From NCBI GenBank assembly GCA_020310875.1, contig CM035407.1, positions 202,855,789-202,919,788 of the forward strand: DNA of 64,000 nucleotides, in the 5' to 3' direction. Positions within the stretch are counted from its first letter, which is position 1. Every line of letters starts with the position of its first letter. Positions 47,513 to 59,519 of the stretch are shown here, piece by piece. Source of the DNA: Ceratopteris richardii. Lineage: Eukaryota; Streptophyta; Polypodiopsida; Polypodiales; Pteridaceae. The notes beneath the pieces were generated by a model. That model did not search any database and had not been told where the DNA came from. It saw only the letters and a program-made list of their open reading frames with translations. Position numbers and translations under genes: made by a program.

Positions 47513-48270
47513 CTAAAAAAAGACCACATTTTTTAAAAAAATGACTTACAGGTAATTTTTGGCACTTATATCTCCACACACGCACACACACCATCAAATG
47601 ATTTAGAGGTGCCAAACATAGTTGTTGGAATGCTCTCATATGTCCATCATGGAGAATAAGTTATCACTCTTTTGTTGAATTTTGTACTAGAACTTTTTGA
47701 TGATGAGATTACATGGCCAGTGGAAATATCATTTTCTCTAAAGATATCATTTTCTCTAAAAACAATGCCTGTGAAGAATAAAAGATTGAGAATTTGGCCT
47801 CGTTCTTTTAAATTTCATTGTGGTTGTATGTGTGATAGATGTTGTATGGACATAAAACAACATTTTCTTCAGTCTCAACACCTCATGGAAAGAGTGGAGG
47901 GTGGAGGAAAGGCTTTACAAGACCCCACACTCATTGTTCCATCTCTCATGGCTTCTCCGCAACTTTTGTTTTGTCAATTGGATAGAAATATATATTTTTC
48001 TGCTCACATCCTTCCATAAGCACACCTAATTCTGGTGTGGTAAATGCCCATAAAAGATACAGAGAGGGTCAGAACACTCATGGAAGCAACTTTTAAGTGT
48101 AAGAAATAATCACATAGCAGAATAGATCAATAGACAGAGTTGAGAAAAGAGAGACACAAACTAAGAGATAGAGAAACCAAATTCTCAAATTGCCAAGAGT
48201 AATGTAGACAAAGAGAGACATAGACTAAGAGATAGAGAATCCAAATTCTCAAATTGCTAAGAGTAATGTA
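47513..48270. other. spacer with small tandem duplications
   Basis: 48145-48272 holds two copies of a ~64-base unit (GAGAGACAYARACTAAGAGA, then CAAATTCTCAAATTGC). 47729-47762 repeats TATCATTTTCTCTAAA. An open frame at 47672-48019 has no recognisable motif. Confidence 0.45.
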
Positions 48271-49300
48271 GCTACAAAGATGGTGTTGTCCACCCATGCA
48301 CTCCCAATGTGGAGCTTAGATGGCAATCTAGACAGACTCTGGATGAAGGGCTTACTAGTGCACAATGCTATGTAAAGCTGCATATGGAACATACTTATAT
48401 AGCTTTTACAAAGGCAGTCAATATAGATAAATGTAGTCGAGAAAGACAAAATAACTAACAAAATATACCATCTGTTAATATCTTCATGACCAGCCCTCCA
48501 CTTCAGAAGGACTTTCAGTTGACAAGCATCGACTTCATGGTGAAGTAACCGCTCGATCTCGTCAGTTGCTCGCAAAGTTCTGTTCTCAGCTTGTACTTAT
48601 CTAGCGACTTGAAGCTGGCAAAGTCCACCAAGTATGCTCTTTCTCGGAGCCCTAGAGCTTCGCATCCACGGCTTCCAATCCGACAAGATAGAGCAAACTC
48701 AAGCTGCGAGGAGGAGGTACACTCCCACATCTGGAGCGTAGGCAAGAGCGAAGAGCTTAATCAACTACAGAGACTGGTAGGCTTGCTCTGAGCAGAGAAA
48801 TGCCAATAGGCCGCGGTTTCTATGTCTCCCTGCTTGTAGAGACACAACTGCAGATGCTGGAGATGGCGATGCCATAGCGACAACTAGCAGAGTATAGGCG
48901 TAAGCACTCACGCAAGGATATGCGATGAGAGAGACAGAGAGTAGAAGAGAAACTGAGGAAGAGAAGCTCCTATAGTGAAAGACTTAGTGAGGAGAGGAGA
49001 AGCTATCTGCAGCTACTGTCATGTGCATGTTCCAGCCACAGCTCCTCTGGACCTTCGAAAGATCTGACAAAATGAAGTCCAAATAGTCTGGCAGCTTCAC
49101 TTGGCGCAACTGCACCACACGGTGCCTCTGTATTTATCGTGGAGTAGAATTGCATGTCGTTTGGCATTAGTAGTGATGTAATCGACATGTAAACTTGCAT
49201 CAATATTAGCAAAGAACGTTCTATGCCAAACAGAGAACTAATAGAGTAATCAGCGCTCAAGTCAGATCTTATCTCTCCAGGAACAATTATGGGCATATGT
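48271..49300 (-). other. possible 5' end of an unrecognised plant gene or gene remnant, minus strand
   Basis: This stretch is richer in GC than its neighbours and looks gene-like on the minus strand. A CT-rich leader (about 49010-48900) is followed by ATG at 48875 and 36 codons (MASPSPASAVVSLQAGRHRN...) to a stop. Downstream are two overlapping open minus frames (48745-48515 and 48575-48249), including LRATDEIERLLHHEVDACQL, which looks like a coiled coil. Frames do not join without a frameshift or splicing. It could be a decayed gene, a captured 5' end, or a leader with a short upstream ORF. No family is recognised. Confidence 0.3.
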
Positions 49301-49974
49301 AATGGCCCGCAAGTCTTCTGTCATCACATAGTGGCAAGCTAGCATTAGATCAGAGATATTTTACATAGTTCTCACGTGATCGGCTTATGTCATAATCCTT
49401 CTTGCCTAATCCTTCGGCATGGCAGATACTGCACCATCAAAATAGGAGTTAAATCTTAAATACAAATAGGACTGATGACATGGAAAATGGTGGGTTCCAA
49501 ATTTGAATTTATTCGGCTCTCTTGGATGGTTTGTGCATAAATGCTTATCTCATTTTAAGCCACATTATAAAGGATCATCTAATTCTCAAGGGTACCACCA
49601 CTCTACTGTGGCACACTCAAGGCGCTAAGTGCCTCCATCTTTGTACACTCAAAATATAAGAAGAAAAGTATCGTGTGTGTGCACTTTTGTGGGTTGGAGG
49701 CTATTCTGAGCCCATCCACAAAGTTTCTTAAGTTCCCAAGCCTACTCTAAGGCTCACTCGGTGTGCAACGGGCTAATCTAAGCCCTCTCCTCTCATGTCG
49801 ACTCATCTTGGTGTTTTGCAAGAATAGGGCTACTCTAAGCCCCCCCCCCCGTCCCCAAGAATTTTAAGTGTGGTATCCAGTTGTTCATTTCAAACCTTGC
49901 AATTATTTTGAAGCGGTATTTTTGGCAAGTAACTTTAATAGTGTTTCTAAACACTTTATCCTCAAAGCTTTGTA
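49301..49974 (+). other. 5' flank of copia element; no matching LTR recognised
   Basis: There is a TATA-like ATTATAAAGG (about 49565), CT-poor leader sequence with AAGCCC words repeated (49700-49850), a C-run at 49840-49851, and TGGTATCCAG near 49872, which begins like a tRNA-Met primer site. The sequence does not resemble the 3' LTR at 53872, so the 5' LTR is either very diverged or from another family. Confidence 0.4.
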
Positions 49975-52900
49975 ATGACCAAAAGTGAAGGTAGCTTATT
50001 ATCTATGGCTAACTTCTTACCCTCTTTCACCCCTATTTTTATGCCTAAGGATGAACGCCTCAATGGACAAAGTTACAATCTATGGAAAGATGTCATGCGC
50101 ACATATCTCTACACGAATCTCTTGCATGAGGTAGTAGACGGGTCAGACCCCGAACCCAATAGGGATACCAACTTAGACAATTGGCATGTGTGGAATGTCA
50201 AGGACAAAAGAGCTTTAGTTCAGCTACTACTTGCCTGCGATGAACTGACAAAAGGACATATCACTGCCTGCAAGACGTCCAAGGACGCTTGGGATACGTT
50301 AGCAGCCTTGTATGAAGACAAAACCCCTTTGAAAATATATGCCTTAGAGGCCGAGTTTCATAATTTGACCATTCGGCCACACGACACAATTACCAAGGTC
50401 ATAGCCCAATTTGAGGAGTACCAACGTAAATTAGCACTATGGGGTAGACAGATCTCTAGTGAAGACATGGCCATTAGGCTTCTAACAAGTTACCTAAGTC
50501 ATACGAGACATTTGTCACAACTTTGTATAATCGCGACCAAGTCTTATCTTGGGAAGAGGTTCGTCGACTATTGCTCCTTCACGACTCGCGAGCCATCAAT
50601 CAACTTCCTCACAAGAGTCAGCCATGAAGGCCAAAGGCCCATTCAATAAGGGCAAAACCACAAGTCATCATGCTAGCAATGGATCTAAGCAAGGAGCGCA
50701 TAATTCATTGAAGAAGTTCACCTGTAATTTCTGTGGAAAATCAGGACACTTAGAAAAGTTTTGCTATAAAAAGAAACAATCATCGAAGGCTTCTACGTCT
50801 AGGCAAGCATCCAAAAGATACCAACATAGAATCCACTGCTCGAGTGAGCAACTCTTCATCTCCACAAAAGCGAACGCCCTAGTTACTTCTAGCTCCCCGC
50901 ATGAGTGGATCTTTGATAGCGGAGTTACCTCCCATATGTGCAAAGACAAGGACTCCTTTCAAGAACTCGATGAGCACACGGGAGAAGTCTATCTTGGCAA
51001 CAACAAAAGTTTATCCATCGAAGGAAAAGGGAAAGTTCAAATTACCAACAATCAGGGGGAATGCAAGTCTTTATCCAATGTTCTTTTTGTTCCAAATTTA
51101 TGTATGAATCTACTTTCCATCAAGGCCATTACAGATCATGACAAACAAGTATGGTTTGATAACACCTCAGTTAAGGTAGTTAATCCCCATACAAAGGATG
51201 CCATTGCTCAAGGTATTGAAGAAAAGGGCCTCTACAAACTATCTTGGTTTGTATCCAAAGAATCAACCTCAAGTTTGTGGCACCAAAGATTTGGCCACAC
51301 TTCTTACTTATCCAAAATCTCTTCATCCCAACTTGTGAAGGGATTGCCAAAGATAGTGCAACTTACTGATGTTTGCCAAGCTTGCACCCAAGGCAAGCAA
51401 CATAGGGCCCCAGTTCCCAAGGAAGCTTCAACACGAGCGAGGAACCCTCTAGCCCTTATCCACATGGACTTATGTGGACCAATGAACACCATCCCTGAGT
51501 GGATCCCTCTACTTTTATCTTCTAGTACATGAACACTCTCGCTATATTTGGGTGTACTTTTTGAAGTCAAAGGCAGACACATTCTCTAAGTTTCAAACTT
51601 GGATCAAGGAAGTTGAGACTGAAGCTTTGACTAAAGTTAAAACCATCAAATCTGATGGAGGTGGTGAGTTTATCAATCATGACTTTGATAACTTTCTCAA
51701 CCAGAAAGGGATCAAAAGACAAGTCATTCAGCCTCATACTCCATCCCAGAATGGAGTAGCTGAAAGGAAGATACACAGTGTGATGGAAATGGCACGAACA
51801 ATGCTTCATCACAAGGATCTACCCTACAAGTTCTGGGCAGAAGCCGTGCATACTGCCGTTCACATTCTTAATCGAGGATTTACAAGTGCATTACACAAAA
51901 AAATACCCTTTGAAGCATACTGTGGAAGAAAACCAAATGTGAATTACTTTCGAGTCTTTGGTAGTGAAGCTTTTGTCCATGTACCAAAAGAAGATAGAAA
52001 CAAGTTACAATCAAAGTCCAAGAAACACATATTCATAGGGTACAATGACCAATCAAAGGCATACCATCTATATGATATGGAAAACCACTCCATCACCATT
52101 TTGAAGGATGTGATCTTCAATGAAGCTTCCTCATACTCAAGAAAGGATTCAAGTACAAGTCTTAGTCCACCTATCTACACTTCAAATGGGGACTCAGTAT
52201 TTCCAAACTCCAACTCAGAAGCAAGTACTTCAAGTCATCCGAGAAGATCTCAAAGACTTATTGACAAAAGACAGCGAGAACAAAGTCATTATGTCAATTA
52301 TGCCTTAATGCATTAGATTCAACAAATCCCAGAACCATCTAATTACAAAGAAGCTCAAGGACAACCTGAGTGGGAAGAAGCTATGCAAGTAGAAATGGAT
52401 GCAATCGAGAAGAACAAAACTTGGACTCTTGTACCTAAGCCCACAAATCATCAAGTCATATGAGTTAAGTGGCTTTATAAAGTTAAGCACAAGTCAAATG
52501 GCACATTAGACAAGTACAAAGCAAGGTTGGTAGCTAAGGGATACAAGCAACAACATGGCATTGACTATGAAGAAACCTTTGCTCCTACTGCAAGATTCAC
52601 AACCATAAAAATCATCTTAGCACTAAGTGCTCACTTTAAGTGGCCCATTTACCAGTTGGACGTCAAAAGTGAATTCCTCAATGGAGATCTTCAAGAAGAA
52701 GTATATGTTGAACAACCTGAAGGCTTCAAGATCAAAGGAAAGGAAGATCAAGTCTACAAGCTTCAGAAAGCACTCTATGGACTCAAGCAAGGTCCTAGGG
52801 CCTGGTATGAAAAGATTCACAAGTTCTTTGAAGACAAGAGATTTCATAGAAGCAATGCTGATGCTAATATCTATATCTATCAAACGGAGTCCTTAGTAGC

Positions 52901-53871
52901 CATCATCATTCTCTATGTAGATTACTTGATCTTGATAGGCTCAGACGAAGAACGCATCCAGTTTATCATCACATAGCTTCAGCTTGAGTACTCTATGACA
53001 AATCTTGGATTACTACACTACTTCTTGGGTATGGAAGTTTGGCAAACAAAAGAAGGAATATTCCTATCACAGAAGAAATACTGCTCTGATCTACTTTCCA
53101 GATATAACATGGACCAGTGTCGCTCAGTTTCTACACCACTTGATCCAAACATCAAGCTTACACTGGAGGACTCATCATCACTTGTGGATGTGCATACCTA
53201 TCGACAGCTTGTTGGCTCATTACTTTATCTTGCCAACACTAGACCAGATATTGCTTATGCAGTTGGTATACTCAGTCAGTTTGCACATCAGCCTCGTCAC
53301 ACTCATTGGGATGCTGCTCAGAGACTACTTCGATACCTTGCCCTCACCCAACATCATGGTCTTTGGTATAGAGGGGGCATCAAACTCGTCGGATATTCAG
53401 ATTCTGATTGGGCTAGTGATCCTGATTCTCAATGGTCTACTTCTGGGTATATATTCTTGCTTGGCTCAGGACCTATCTCTTGGGCAAGTAAGAAGCAACC
53501 TACAGTTGCTCTATCATCTACCGAGACCGAGTACCGAGCATCCAACTTTGCAGCATGTGAGGCCATCTGGCTTCGACGTTTATTATCTGACATTGGTGTT
53601 TTGCAGGATACTCCGACATGTCTTCGCACGGACAGCCAGTCAGCCTTGGCCATCGCCAAGAATCCCATGTTCCATGCTCGGACGAAGCACATCGAGATCC
53701 AGTACCACTTCATCCATGAGAAGCTCATATCTCAGGAGATTACTTTGGAGCAGTGTACCTCTCAGGAGAACCTAGCGGACATGTTCACGAAGGCTCTACC
53801 TCCAGTACCACTTCAGCGCTTGGTGGACCTCTGCAGCATTCAGACGCTCCAAAATGGAGCTGTAGAGGGGG
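49975..53871 (+). pseudogene. copia gag-pol, nearly full length, broken
   Basis: Gag starts at ATG 49975 (KDERLNGQSYNLWKDVMRTY, a UBN2-type copia gag), with frameshifts near 50485 and 50600. It has a zinc knuckle CNFCGKSGHLEKFC (50722-50763); protease WIFDSGVTSHM (50908-50940); pre-integrase LWHQRFGHTSYLSK (51277-51318) and CQACTQGKQHRAP; a frameshift near 51500; and an integrase core with SDGGGEF and QNGVAERK. Stops lie at 52314 (TAG), about 52461 (TGA) and 52974 (TAG). RT holds [20 protein letters not shown] and [15 protein letters not shown], but the active site reads YVDYL where YVDDL is expected. RNase H (from 53385, GYSDSDWASDPDSQWSTSGY, TETEYRA, RTDSQSA) looks intact to the stop at 53883. 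An autonomous copia relic. Confidence 0.9.
53861..53871 (+). promoter_or_regulatory. polypurine tract of copia element
   Basis: GTAGAGGGGG lies immediately before the LTR start TGTTGAAG at 53872, still within the last codons of pol. Confidence 0.75.
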
Positions 53872-54284
53872 TGTTGAAGACATGATCGCTCCTACTTCAT
53901 CTACATTTGTATCTGCATGAGTGCATCTCCATTTTGTATCCAGGAGGCACTCCATTTCTAGTCTATTTCCATATATTGTATTTCCTTTGTATTTGGGTAC
54001 CTTGCCATGTGCTTCTACCAGTTGTATTCATTCTCCTTTCAGGAGACTTATCCCACATATGATGTGCTTTTGAGAGCCCCTCCCAAATCTATATAAGGAG
54101 GGCCTCTCCCCTCATTTGTACTTGGTTAGAAGCTTGAGGAGCCTACTCCATGCTCTTGGCAAGCTCATTTCTAATCCACATGAGTTTACCCATTTCATGA
54201 TCTACTCATTTTGTGTCTCACACATTCTTTGTTTTGTGAGAGTACTTTACTTTTCATTTTGCTTCCGTGTGTGTACTCTCTACA
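53872..54284 (+). repeat. 3' LTR of copia element
   Basis: 413 bases from TGTTGAAGACATG to CTCTCTACA, with a TATA-like CTATATAAGG near 54090. It is related to the minus-strand LTRs at 15740-16119 and 19292-19669, which lack a short insertion near the left end. The opposite-strand copia element begins directly at 54285. Confidence 0.85.
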
Positions 54285-54299
54285 AAAGCTTTGCAAAAA

Positions 54300-55700
54300 G
54301 CTTCAAACTTCTCCCTAGGTAGAGCCTTTGTGAATAGGTATGCAATGTTCTCCTATGTTAGCATATATGCCAAACTAATCTCTCTATTAGAGAACCTCTC
54401 CCCAACATAATGATAGTGCACCTCAATGTGCTTAGAGCGAACATGGACCACAAGGTTCCTCGCAACTACCAATGTGCTCTCACAGTTAGTGAAGATGGTG
54501 GTGGTAGAAGACTGAACAACACCCAAATCAACCATAAGGCTTTTGAGCCACACACACTCAACGGTCAGTGTGAAAGTTGCCCTATACTAAGCCTCACAAC
54601 TAAAAGTGGCCACAATAGGCTGCTTCTTGCTCAACCAAGGTATACGTGAGCTACCAAGCATGAAGCAAAGACCACTAGTGGACACACGAGTGTCATAGCA
54701 ACCAGCCCAATCAGATTCAAAAAAAGCATGTAAATCTAGCCATAGTGATCGCCCCTTGGGATAAAACAATCCAAGTAGTCGGTACCACTCAAGTAGTGAA
54801 ATATGCACTTAACCACCTCCCAATGCTTGACACCTAGGCAGTGCATAAACCTGCTCATCTATGAGATAGTAGACTCAATATCTGGATGAGTAATGCATAA
54901 GTAAATCAAGCATCCAACAACTTGCTGATAGAGAATAGCATCAAATGCATTCCAACATCATGAAGACTCAATTGTAAACATGTTTCCATAGAAGTAGCAA
55001 TAGGTTTGCAATCTTCAAGGCCAAAACATTGCAATAATGTGTCAATATATTTTGTTTGACACAAATATATTCTACCATCAACTCACATAAATTGAATGCC
55101 CAAATAATGATGTGAATGCCCCAAATCTGAAATCTCAAATGAGGCATGCAAATCAGCCTTAAAATCAGCAATATGCTTCTCATTAGGACTAGTAAGCAGC
55201 ATGTCATCAACATAGACAACAATGATCAAAAGCACATCATTTGCACGCTTAACACATAAGGTTCTCTCAATTGGACTATTCTCATAACCATGTGCAATCA
55301 AGTAGGCATGTATCTCTTTGTACCAAGCACATGCTGCTTCCTTCAATCCATATAATGCCTTTTTCAACGTGCATACTTTGTTTTAATTCCCTTTTTGCAC
55401 AAAACCATGGGGCTGAAAAACATACACTTCTTCATGAAAGTCACCATTCAAAAATGTATTTTTAATGTCCAATTGATGTATGTTCCAACCATGATGAGCT
55501 ATAAGTGCACAGATGCTAGGAATAGTAGTCATTCGGCATGTAAGAGCAAAGGTCTCATCAAAATCAATGCCTCTTTCTTGAGCATAACCCTTTGCAATAA
55601 GCCTAGCCTTATACATGTCAACTATTCCATTAGGCTTATGCTTAAGCTTGTATACCCACTTAGTGCCAATGACCTTCATGCCAAGAGGCAAGTCATACAA
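54300..55700 (-). pseudogene. copia reverse transcriptase and RNase H, minus strand
   Basis: RT starts near 55700: KVIGTKWVYKLKHKPNGIVD, LDIKNTFLNGDFHEEVYVFQ, a stop at 55383-55385, then KKALYGLKEAACAWYKEIHA, an intact active site YVDDMLL (about 55222-55200), and ISDLGHSHHYLGIQ. After a gap with broken frames, RNase H appears as HAFFESDWAGCYDTRVSTSG (54730-54670) and KKQPIVATFSCEA. The closing NCESTLVVARN and HVRSKHIEVHYHYVGERFS lie at 54490-54390. TKAL-type residues follow to about 54305. Several stops; inactive. Confidence 0.85.
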
Positions 55701-56236
55701 AGGCTAGTTACCATTTTTCATGATAGCATCATATTTTGATTGCATAGCAACCATCCAATTTTTAGAATTTTGTGCTTCATCAAACAAAACAGGCTCATTC
55801 TAATCACAAAGACAAAAGGAAGCCATAGCATAACAATTTGATGAAAAAGAAGCACTATGAGAGCTTGAAAAAGTACAATATGACAGAGATGCATCTTATT
55901 TGCTATCTCACAAAGTCTACACCAGCCATTTAGGCATCGTTTTTGCCTCCTCTATATGAGTTCTCTCATCAATAAGTATGCCATCTAAATCTGCATTAGA
56001 AATGGAATGATCTGCATCATCATGTGTAACATGTAAAGTCTCAACAATTGCCTCATTTGGACCAACCTAGATTGTCCACCTGTAAAAAAAAGGGCAGCAA
56101 AGTGTCATACACATCTTTGGAGCTAACTGGTGTCTTCTTAGTACATGAAAGTAATGGCTGAATTGCATCTTCCACAAAAACAACATCAAGGCTAACCAAA
56201 ATGCATTTAGTCTATGGATGATACAGACAATAGCCT

Positions 56237-57057
56237 TTTCAAAACTGTAAAAAAAAAAAAACATTTCACTACTTTATCCTCTAATTTCTTGCATTGGTGT
56301 TCATGCACTAGTGCATATGCTAGACAACCAAAAACATGTAGAGGAGCAACAAATGGCTTGCGTCCATGTCAAGCCTCATATGGAGTGATATACTGCAATG
56401 CTTTAGTGGGATATCTGTTAAGTGCATATGTTGCACACATAATAGCCGCAATCCAAAAAGTATGTGTTAAAGCCTGACTCTTTACCATACACCTCACCAT
56501 CTCCAAAAGTGACTTGTTCTTCCTTTTAGCAACTCCATTCTGTTGAGGTGTATACGGCATTATACACTGATGTTTTATCCCAGATTCAGCTAGAAATGCA
56601 TTAAAATTTGAAGACATATATTCTCCCCCTTGATTAGGCTTTCAGAATCAGACTTAACAAAAGTACATTTCACCGCTTTATCATCCAATTTCTTGCATTG
56701 TTGTTCAGGCACTAATGCATATGCTAGACAACAAAAAAGATGCAGGTGGGCAATAGATGGCTTGCAACCATGGCAAGACTCCTATGGAGTGATAGATTGC
56801 AATGCTTTAGTGGGACACCTGTTAAGTACATATGTTGCACACATAATAGCCTCAAGCCAAAAACTATGTGGTAAAGCGTGACTCTTGCCTATACACCTTG
56901 CCATCTCCATGAGTGACCTGTTCTTCCGTTCAGCAACTCCATTCTGTCGAGGTGTAAACAACACTACACACTGATGTTTTATCCCATGTTCAGCCAAAAA
57001 TGCATTAAAATCACAAGACATATATTCCCCCTCTTGATCAAAATGGAGGGTGCCCAT
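56237..57057 (-). pseudogene. copia integrase core, present twice in tandem, minus strand
   Basis: Two adjacent ~400-base segments (57045-56640 and 56635-56237) both encode the same integrase part: NAFLAEHGIKHQCVVLFTPR / NAFLAESGIKHQCIMPYTPQ, NGVAERKNRSLMEMARC / NGVAKRKNKSLLEMVRC, and CATYVLNRCPTKALQ / CATYALNRYPTKALQ. The two copies differ at many positions, so the duplication is old or came from two related elements. The first reads DQEGEYMS where copia integrases usually have SDxGGEY. Downstream (56237-55700) the integrase end and linker are unreadable. Confidence 0.8.
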
Positions 57058-57173
57058 TTTACATGCTCATAGATTTTGAGCCAAAACTAGAAACTGTTGG
57101 AAACATGTAAACACTAAAGACTTTGCTTTCAATGGGTATACCCGTGCATGCCTGGAAAAATCATCAATGAAAG

Positions 57174-57603
57174 TCATGAAGTAAAGATAGTTTCCAAAAG
57201 AGGGTGTCTGCATAGGACCATAGACATCACTGTGAACAAGATGCAATTTCTGAGTAGGTCAAACTGAACCATCTTTAGGAAATGAGGAACACTACATTTT
57301 GCCCAAAATACAGCCTTGACAGACATGTTTACTAGGTGCCTTAAGTTTGGACAGAGAGGACACCATTTCAGATTTCTATAGGCGTAGCAAACTAGCAAAA
57401 TTCGGATGACCAAAGCCTGCATGCCAAAGCTTTGCATCCGATAAAGCCTGAGAGTCATGTACTGCACATGCCGAATCATTCATAGATTTTTCATAGTCTA
57501 CGAGCTTATACAACCCACAACATAAAATGCCAGAAGCAATAATGACATCACCATTTGATAGATAATGAAGTATGCATTTTTCATCAACAAATTTCACAAC
57601 CAA
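57174..57603 (-). pseudogene. copia pre-integrase region, minus strand
   Basis: Frame 57603-57376 ends with LWHAGFGHPNFASLLRL, the GAG_pre-integrase block that follows protease in copia polyproteins. The zinc-type Cys pair follows in another frame (57340-57290). The protease catalytic DSG and the gag zinc knuckle that should lie between this and gag are missing. Gag joins it at about 57610 through a deletion. Confidence 0.7.
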
Positions 57604-57614
57604 GCTAGTCTTGG

Positions 57615-58345
57615 CTAAAGCTGAAACTGATAACAGATTCTTCGTGATCTGGACTTGTTCTGCCTAGAATGATCTTCCTGCAATAGAAGAGAGACTAATT
57701 CCTTAAATATTAAGGGATTTGGATTGCCGTTCATCACCAAACGAAGAGTAGAAGCAAAACTCTGATATAAATCGGGAAGACCATTCAGAAGAGTCTGCAC
57801 AAGTGAACTGTCAGGCAAGACTTCATCAGCAAAAATCAACTGTTCCTTTAAATCTTTGATCTTTGTCAAAAAACTGTCCATGGAATCTTCTTCACTCATG
57901 TGCTCACTCTACAATAATTTTCAGAGGTAAGCAACACGAGCCTCATTCCTTGCCTAGTATAAAGTGGTAAGTGTATCCCAAGCATCCTTACTTGTTCTGT
58001 AAGAGCGAATGTGAGGAATAATGGCACTTTTGATAGACAAGGCTGTCAATGCACGTGCATGAGCATCTCTACCATCCCAATGAATTTTCTCTATAATAGG
58101 TGCAACAGGAACCGCAACACGAACAAGAACATGAAGAATATCCTCATCTTCAATGCTGTCTGTATCGCATTCAACAACTGTGTTTGCATGTATAATATGA
58201 CATTTTTCAACACCCTACACAATATTCCATAGTCCTTTTGCAACCAATACATGATGCATCATATAAGCCCATAATCGATAGTTTGTACCATTCAGATTAT
58301 CCTCAACAACCAAGATACAGAATACATCATTGCTTTTAGCCATGG
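57615..58345 (-). pseudogene. copia gag, minus strand
   Basis: It begins at ATG 58345 with MAMAKSNDVFCILVVEDNLN and NGTNYRLWAYMMHHVLVAKG, the classic copia gag start, and meets a stop near 58224. It is open again at 57899-57615 (SFLTKIKDLKEQLIFADEVL, LVQTLLNGLPDLYQSFASTL), the UBN2-type block. It lacks the zinc knuckle because of the deletion at its 3' end. Confidence 0.75.
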
Positions 58346-58671
58346 CCATTGACCAAAATACATTGACTCAGAAAAATGATTGTAAACAGAATTACCCTGT
58401 CGAGTTCTACTAAACTTGTAGCAAACTTCGAGATGCTTATACTGGCAAACCGAAAGCTGTATGTATCTTTGGCACAAAAAGACAAAATTGCATGCACAAG
58501 CGCTATGATACTACATTCAGAGGCTGAAATGAGCTCAGATCACGATTTCGAAACCACAAAGCGAAGCCATTTTAAACTCCTAATCACTTTGAGTATGCTC
58601 ACCAAATTTCGTGCGATTATGAGACTCTGATCGGAGAGGTGTTGATGACGCCCTAGATGAAGCAGCGACCT

Positions 58672-58683
58672 GCTCTGATACCA
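58672..58683 (-). promoter_or_regulatory. primer binding site (initiator tRNA-Met)
   Basis: TGGTATCAGAGC on the minus strand, two bases inside the LTR, is the usual copia primer site. Confidence 0.85.
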
Positions 58684-58685
58684 AT

Positions 58686-58916
58686 TGTTGGAGTTCGAGG
58701 TTTGTGGAAGCACGCGGACAACACAAGGAAGAAGAAGAAACTTGGAGCACAACACACAATATAGAGTGTATTACCAAGAGAATGTACAAGGATAAGTAGC
58801 CCATTAGGGTAATAGGCATATATACAAGCAAGGGAAAAAAAACCTCCTAAAGAGGGAAAAAAGTGCCTTGATGCTCCTAGTGTGTTCACACACATGACCA
58901 CCTAAATATATCAACA
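58686..58916 (-). repeat. 5' LTR of minus-strand copia element
   Basis: 231 bases, minus-strand ends TGTTGATATATTTAGG and CTCCAACA, nearly identical to 6872-7101. TATA-like TGTATATATGCC near 58828-58817. Confidence 0.85.
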
Positions 58917-58919
58917 ATT

Positions 58920-59035
58920 GTTTTTTTAATAAAAGGAAGTTTAGTCGTGGCTTAGTTTTCTATGTTTGAATTAATAAAAAAGCAAATATACAATGAATGG
59001 GCTTAGTCCCCTTGGGATCCCCTCTATGTCACAAA
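58920..59035 (-). mobile_element. LINE/SINE 3' tail fragment
   Basis: On the minus strand, AGAGGGGATCCCAAGGGGAC then CCCATTCATTGTATATTTGC and a T/A-rich end with ACTAAACTTCCTTTTATT plus A-run (T-run 58920-58927). It is closest to the LINE tail at 47405-47512. No tRNA-like head, so probably a strongly 5'-truncated LINE. Confidence 0.65.
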
Positions 59036-59042
59036 GTAAAGA

Positions 59043-59215
59043 TAGAACTTCTCGAAAGTGTAAAAACTATGATGGCTCAAAAATGATAAGAAACATAAGA
59101 TTTGGCATGTGACTAACGATTTCAAGCAAGGGTAGAACTTCGCAAAAGTGTAAAAACTATGATGACTCAAAAATGATAAGAAACATAAGATTCGACACGT
59201 GACTAACGATTTCAA
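59043..59215. repeat. tandem duplication, 90-base unit
   Basis: Two copies (59043-59132, 59133-59215) share TAGAACTTC, GTGTAAAAACTATGATG and AATGATAAGAAACATAAGAT, with few substitutions. Confidence 0.9.
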
Positions 59216-59362
59216 AGAGAGTTATTGAGTAGCTTAATGATCGTTTTCTTGTCCTCATGAACGACCTACTTACCTTTATTCTTCTTGTTTTCTAAAACAA
59301 AACATCTTATGGTGTCTCAAAAGCAAAGGAGTGATTTTTTTATAATTACTTGTTTTTTTTTC

Positions 59363-59432
<70 letters not shown>
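59363..59432. repeat. (AT)n microsatellite
   Basis: About 35 AT units with one TATACATAT interruption, ending in ACACACAC. Confidence 0.95.
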
Positions 59433-59441
<9 letters not shown>

Positions 59442-59519
59442 ATTGAAGGTGTGAGTTAATGGTTTATGTATGCTTTTTGGTCTCAACTTTTTACCATGCC
59501 TAATGTTATTTTTGTTGTT

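Larger units (their letters stand above)
54285..58916 (-). mobile_element. copia element, minus strand, 3' LTR missing
   Basis: Reads leftward: 5' LTR (58916-58686), primer site, leader, gag, integrase, RT, RNase H, ending at the GGGAGAAGTTTGAAGC block near 54305 that marks the pol end in the unit at 11075. The 3' LTR is absent, cut by the LTR of the plus-strand copia element at 54284. LTR family shared with 6872-7101 and 11205-11434. Confidence 0.85.

Noticed and set aside
53005-53775. 256-codon alternative plus frame overlapping copia RNase H
   Set aside because: The overlapping frame encodes clear RNase H motifs (SDSDWA, TETEYRA, TDSQSA); the alternative is a shadow frame.
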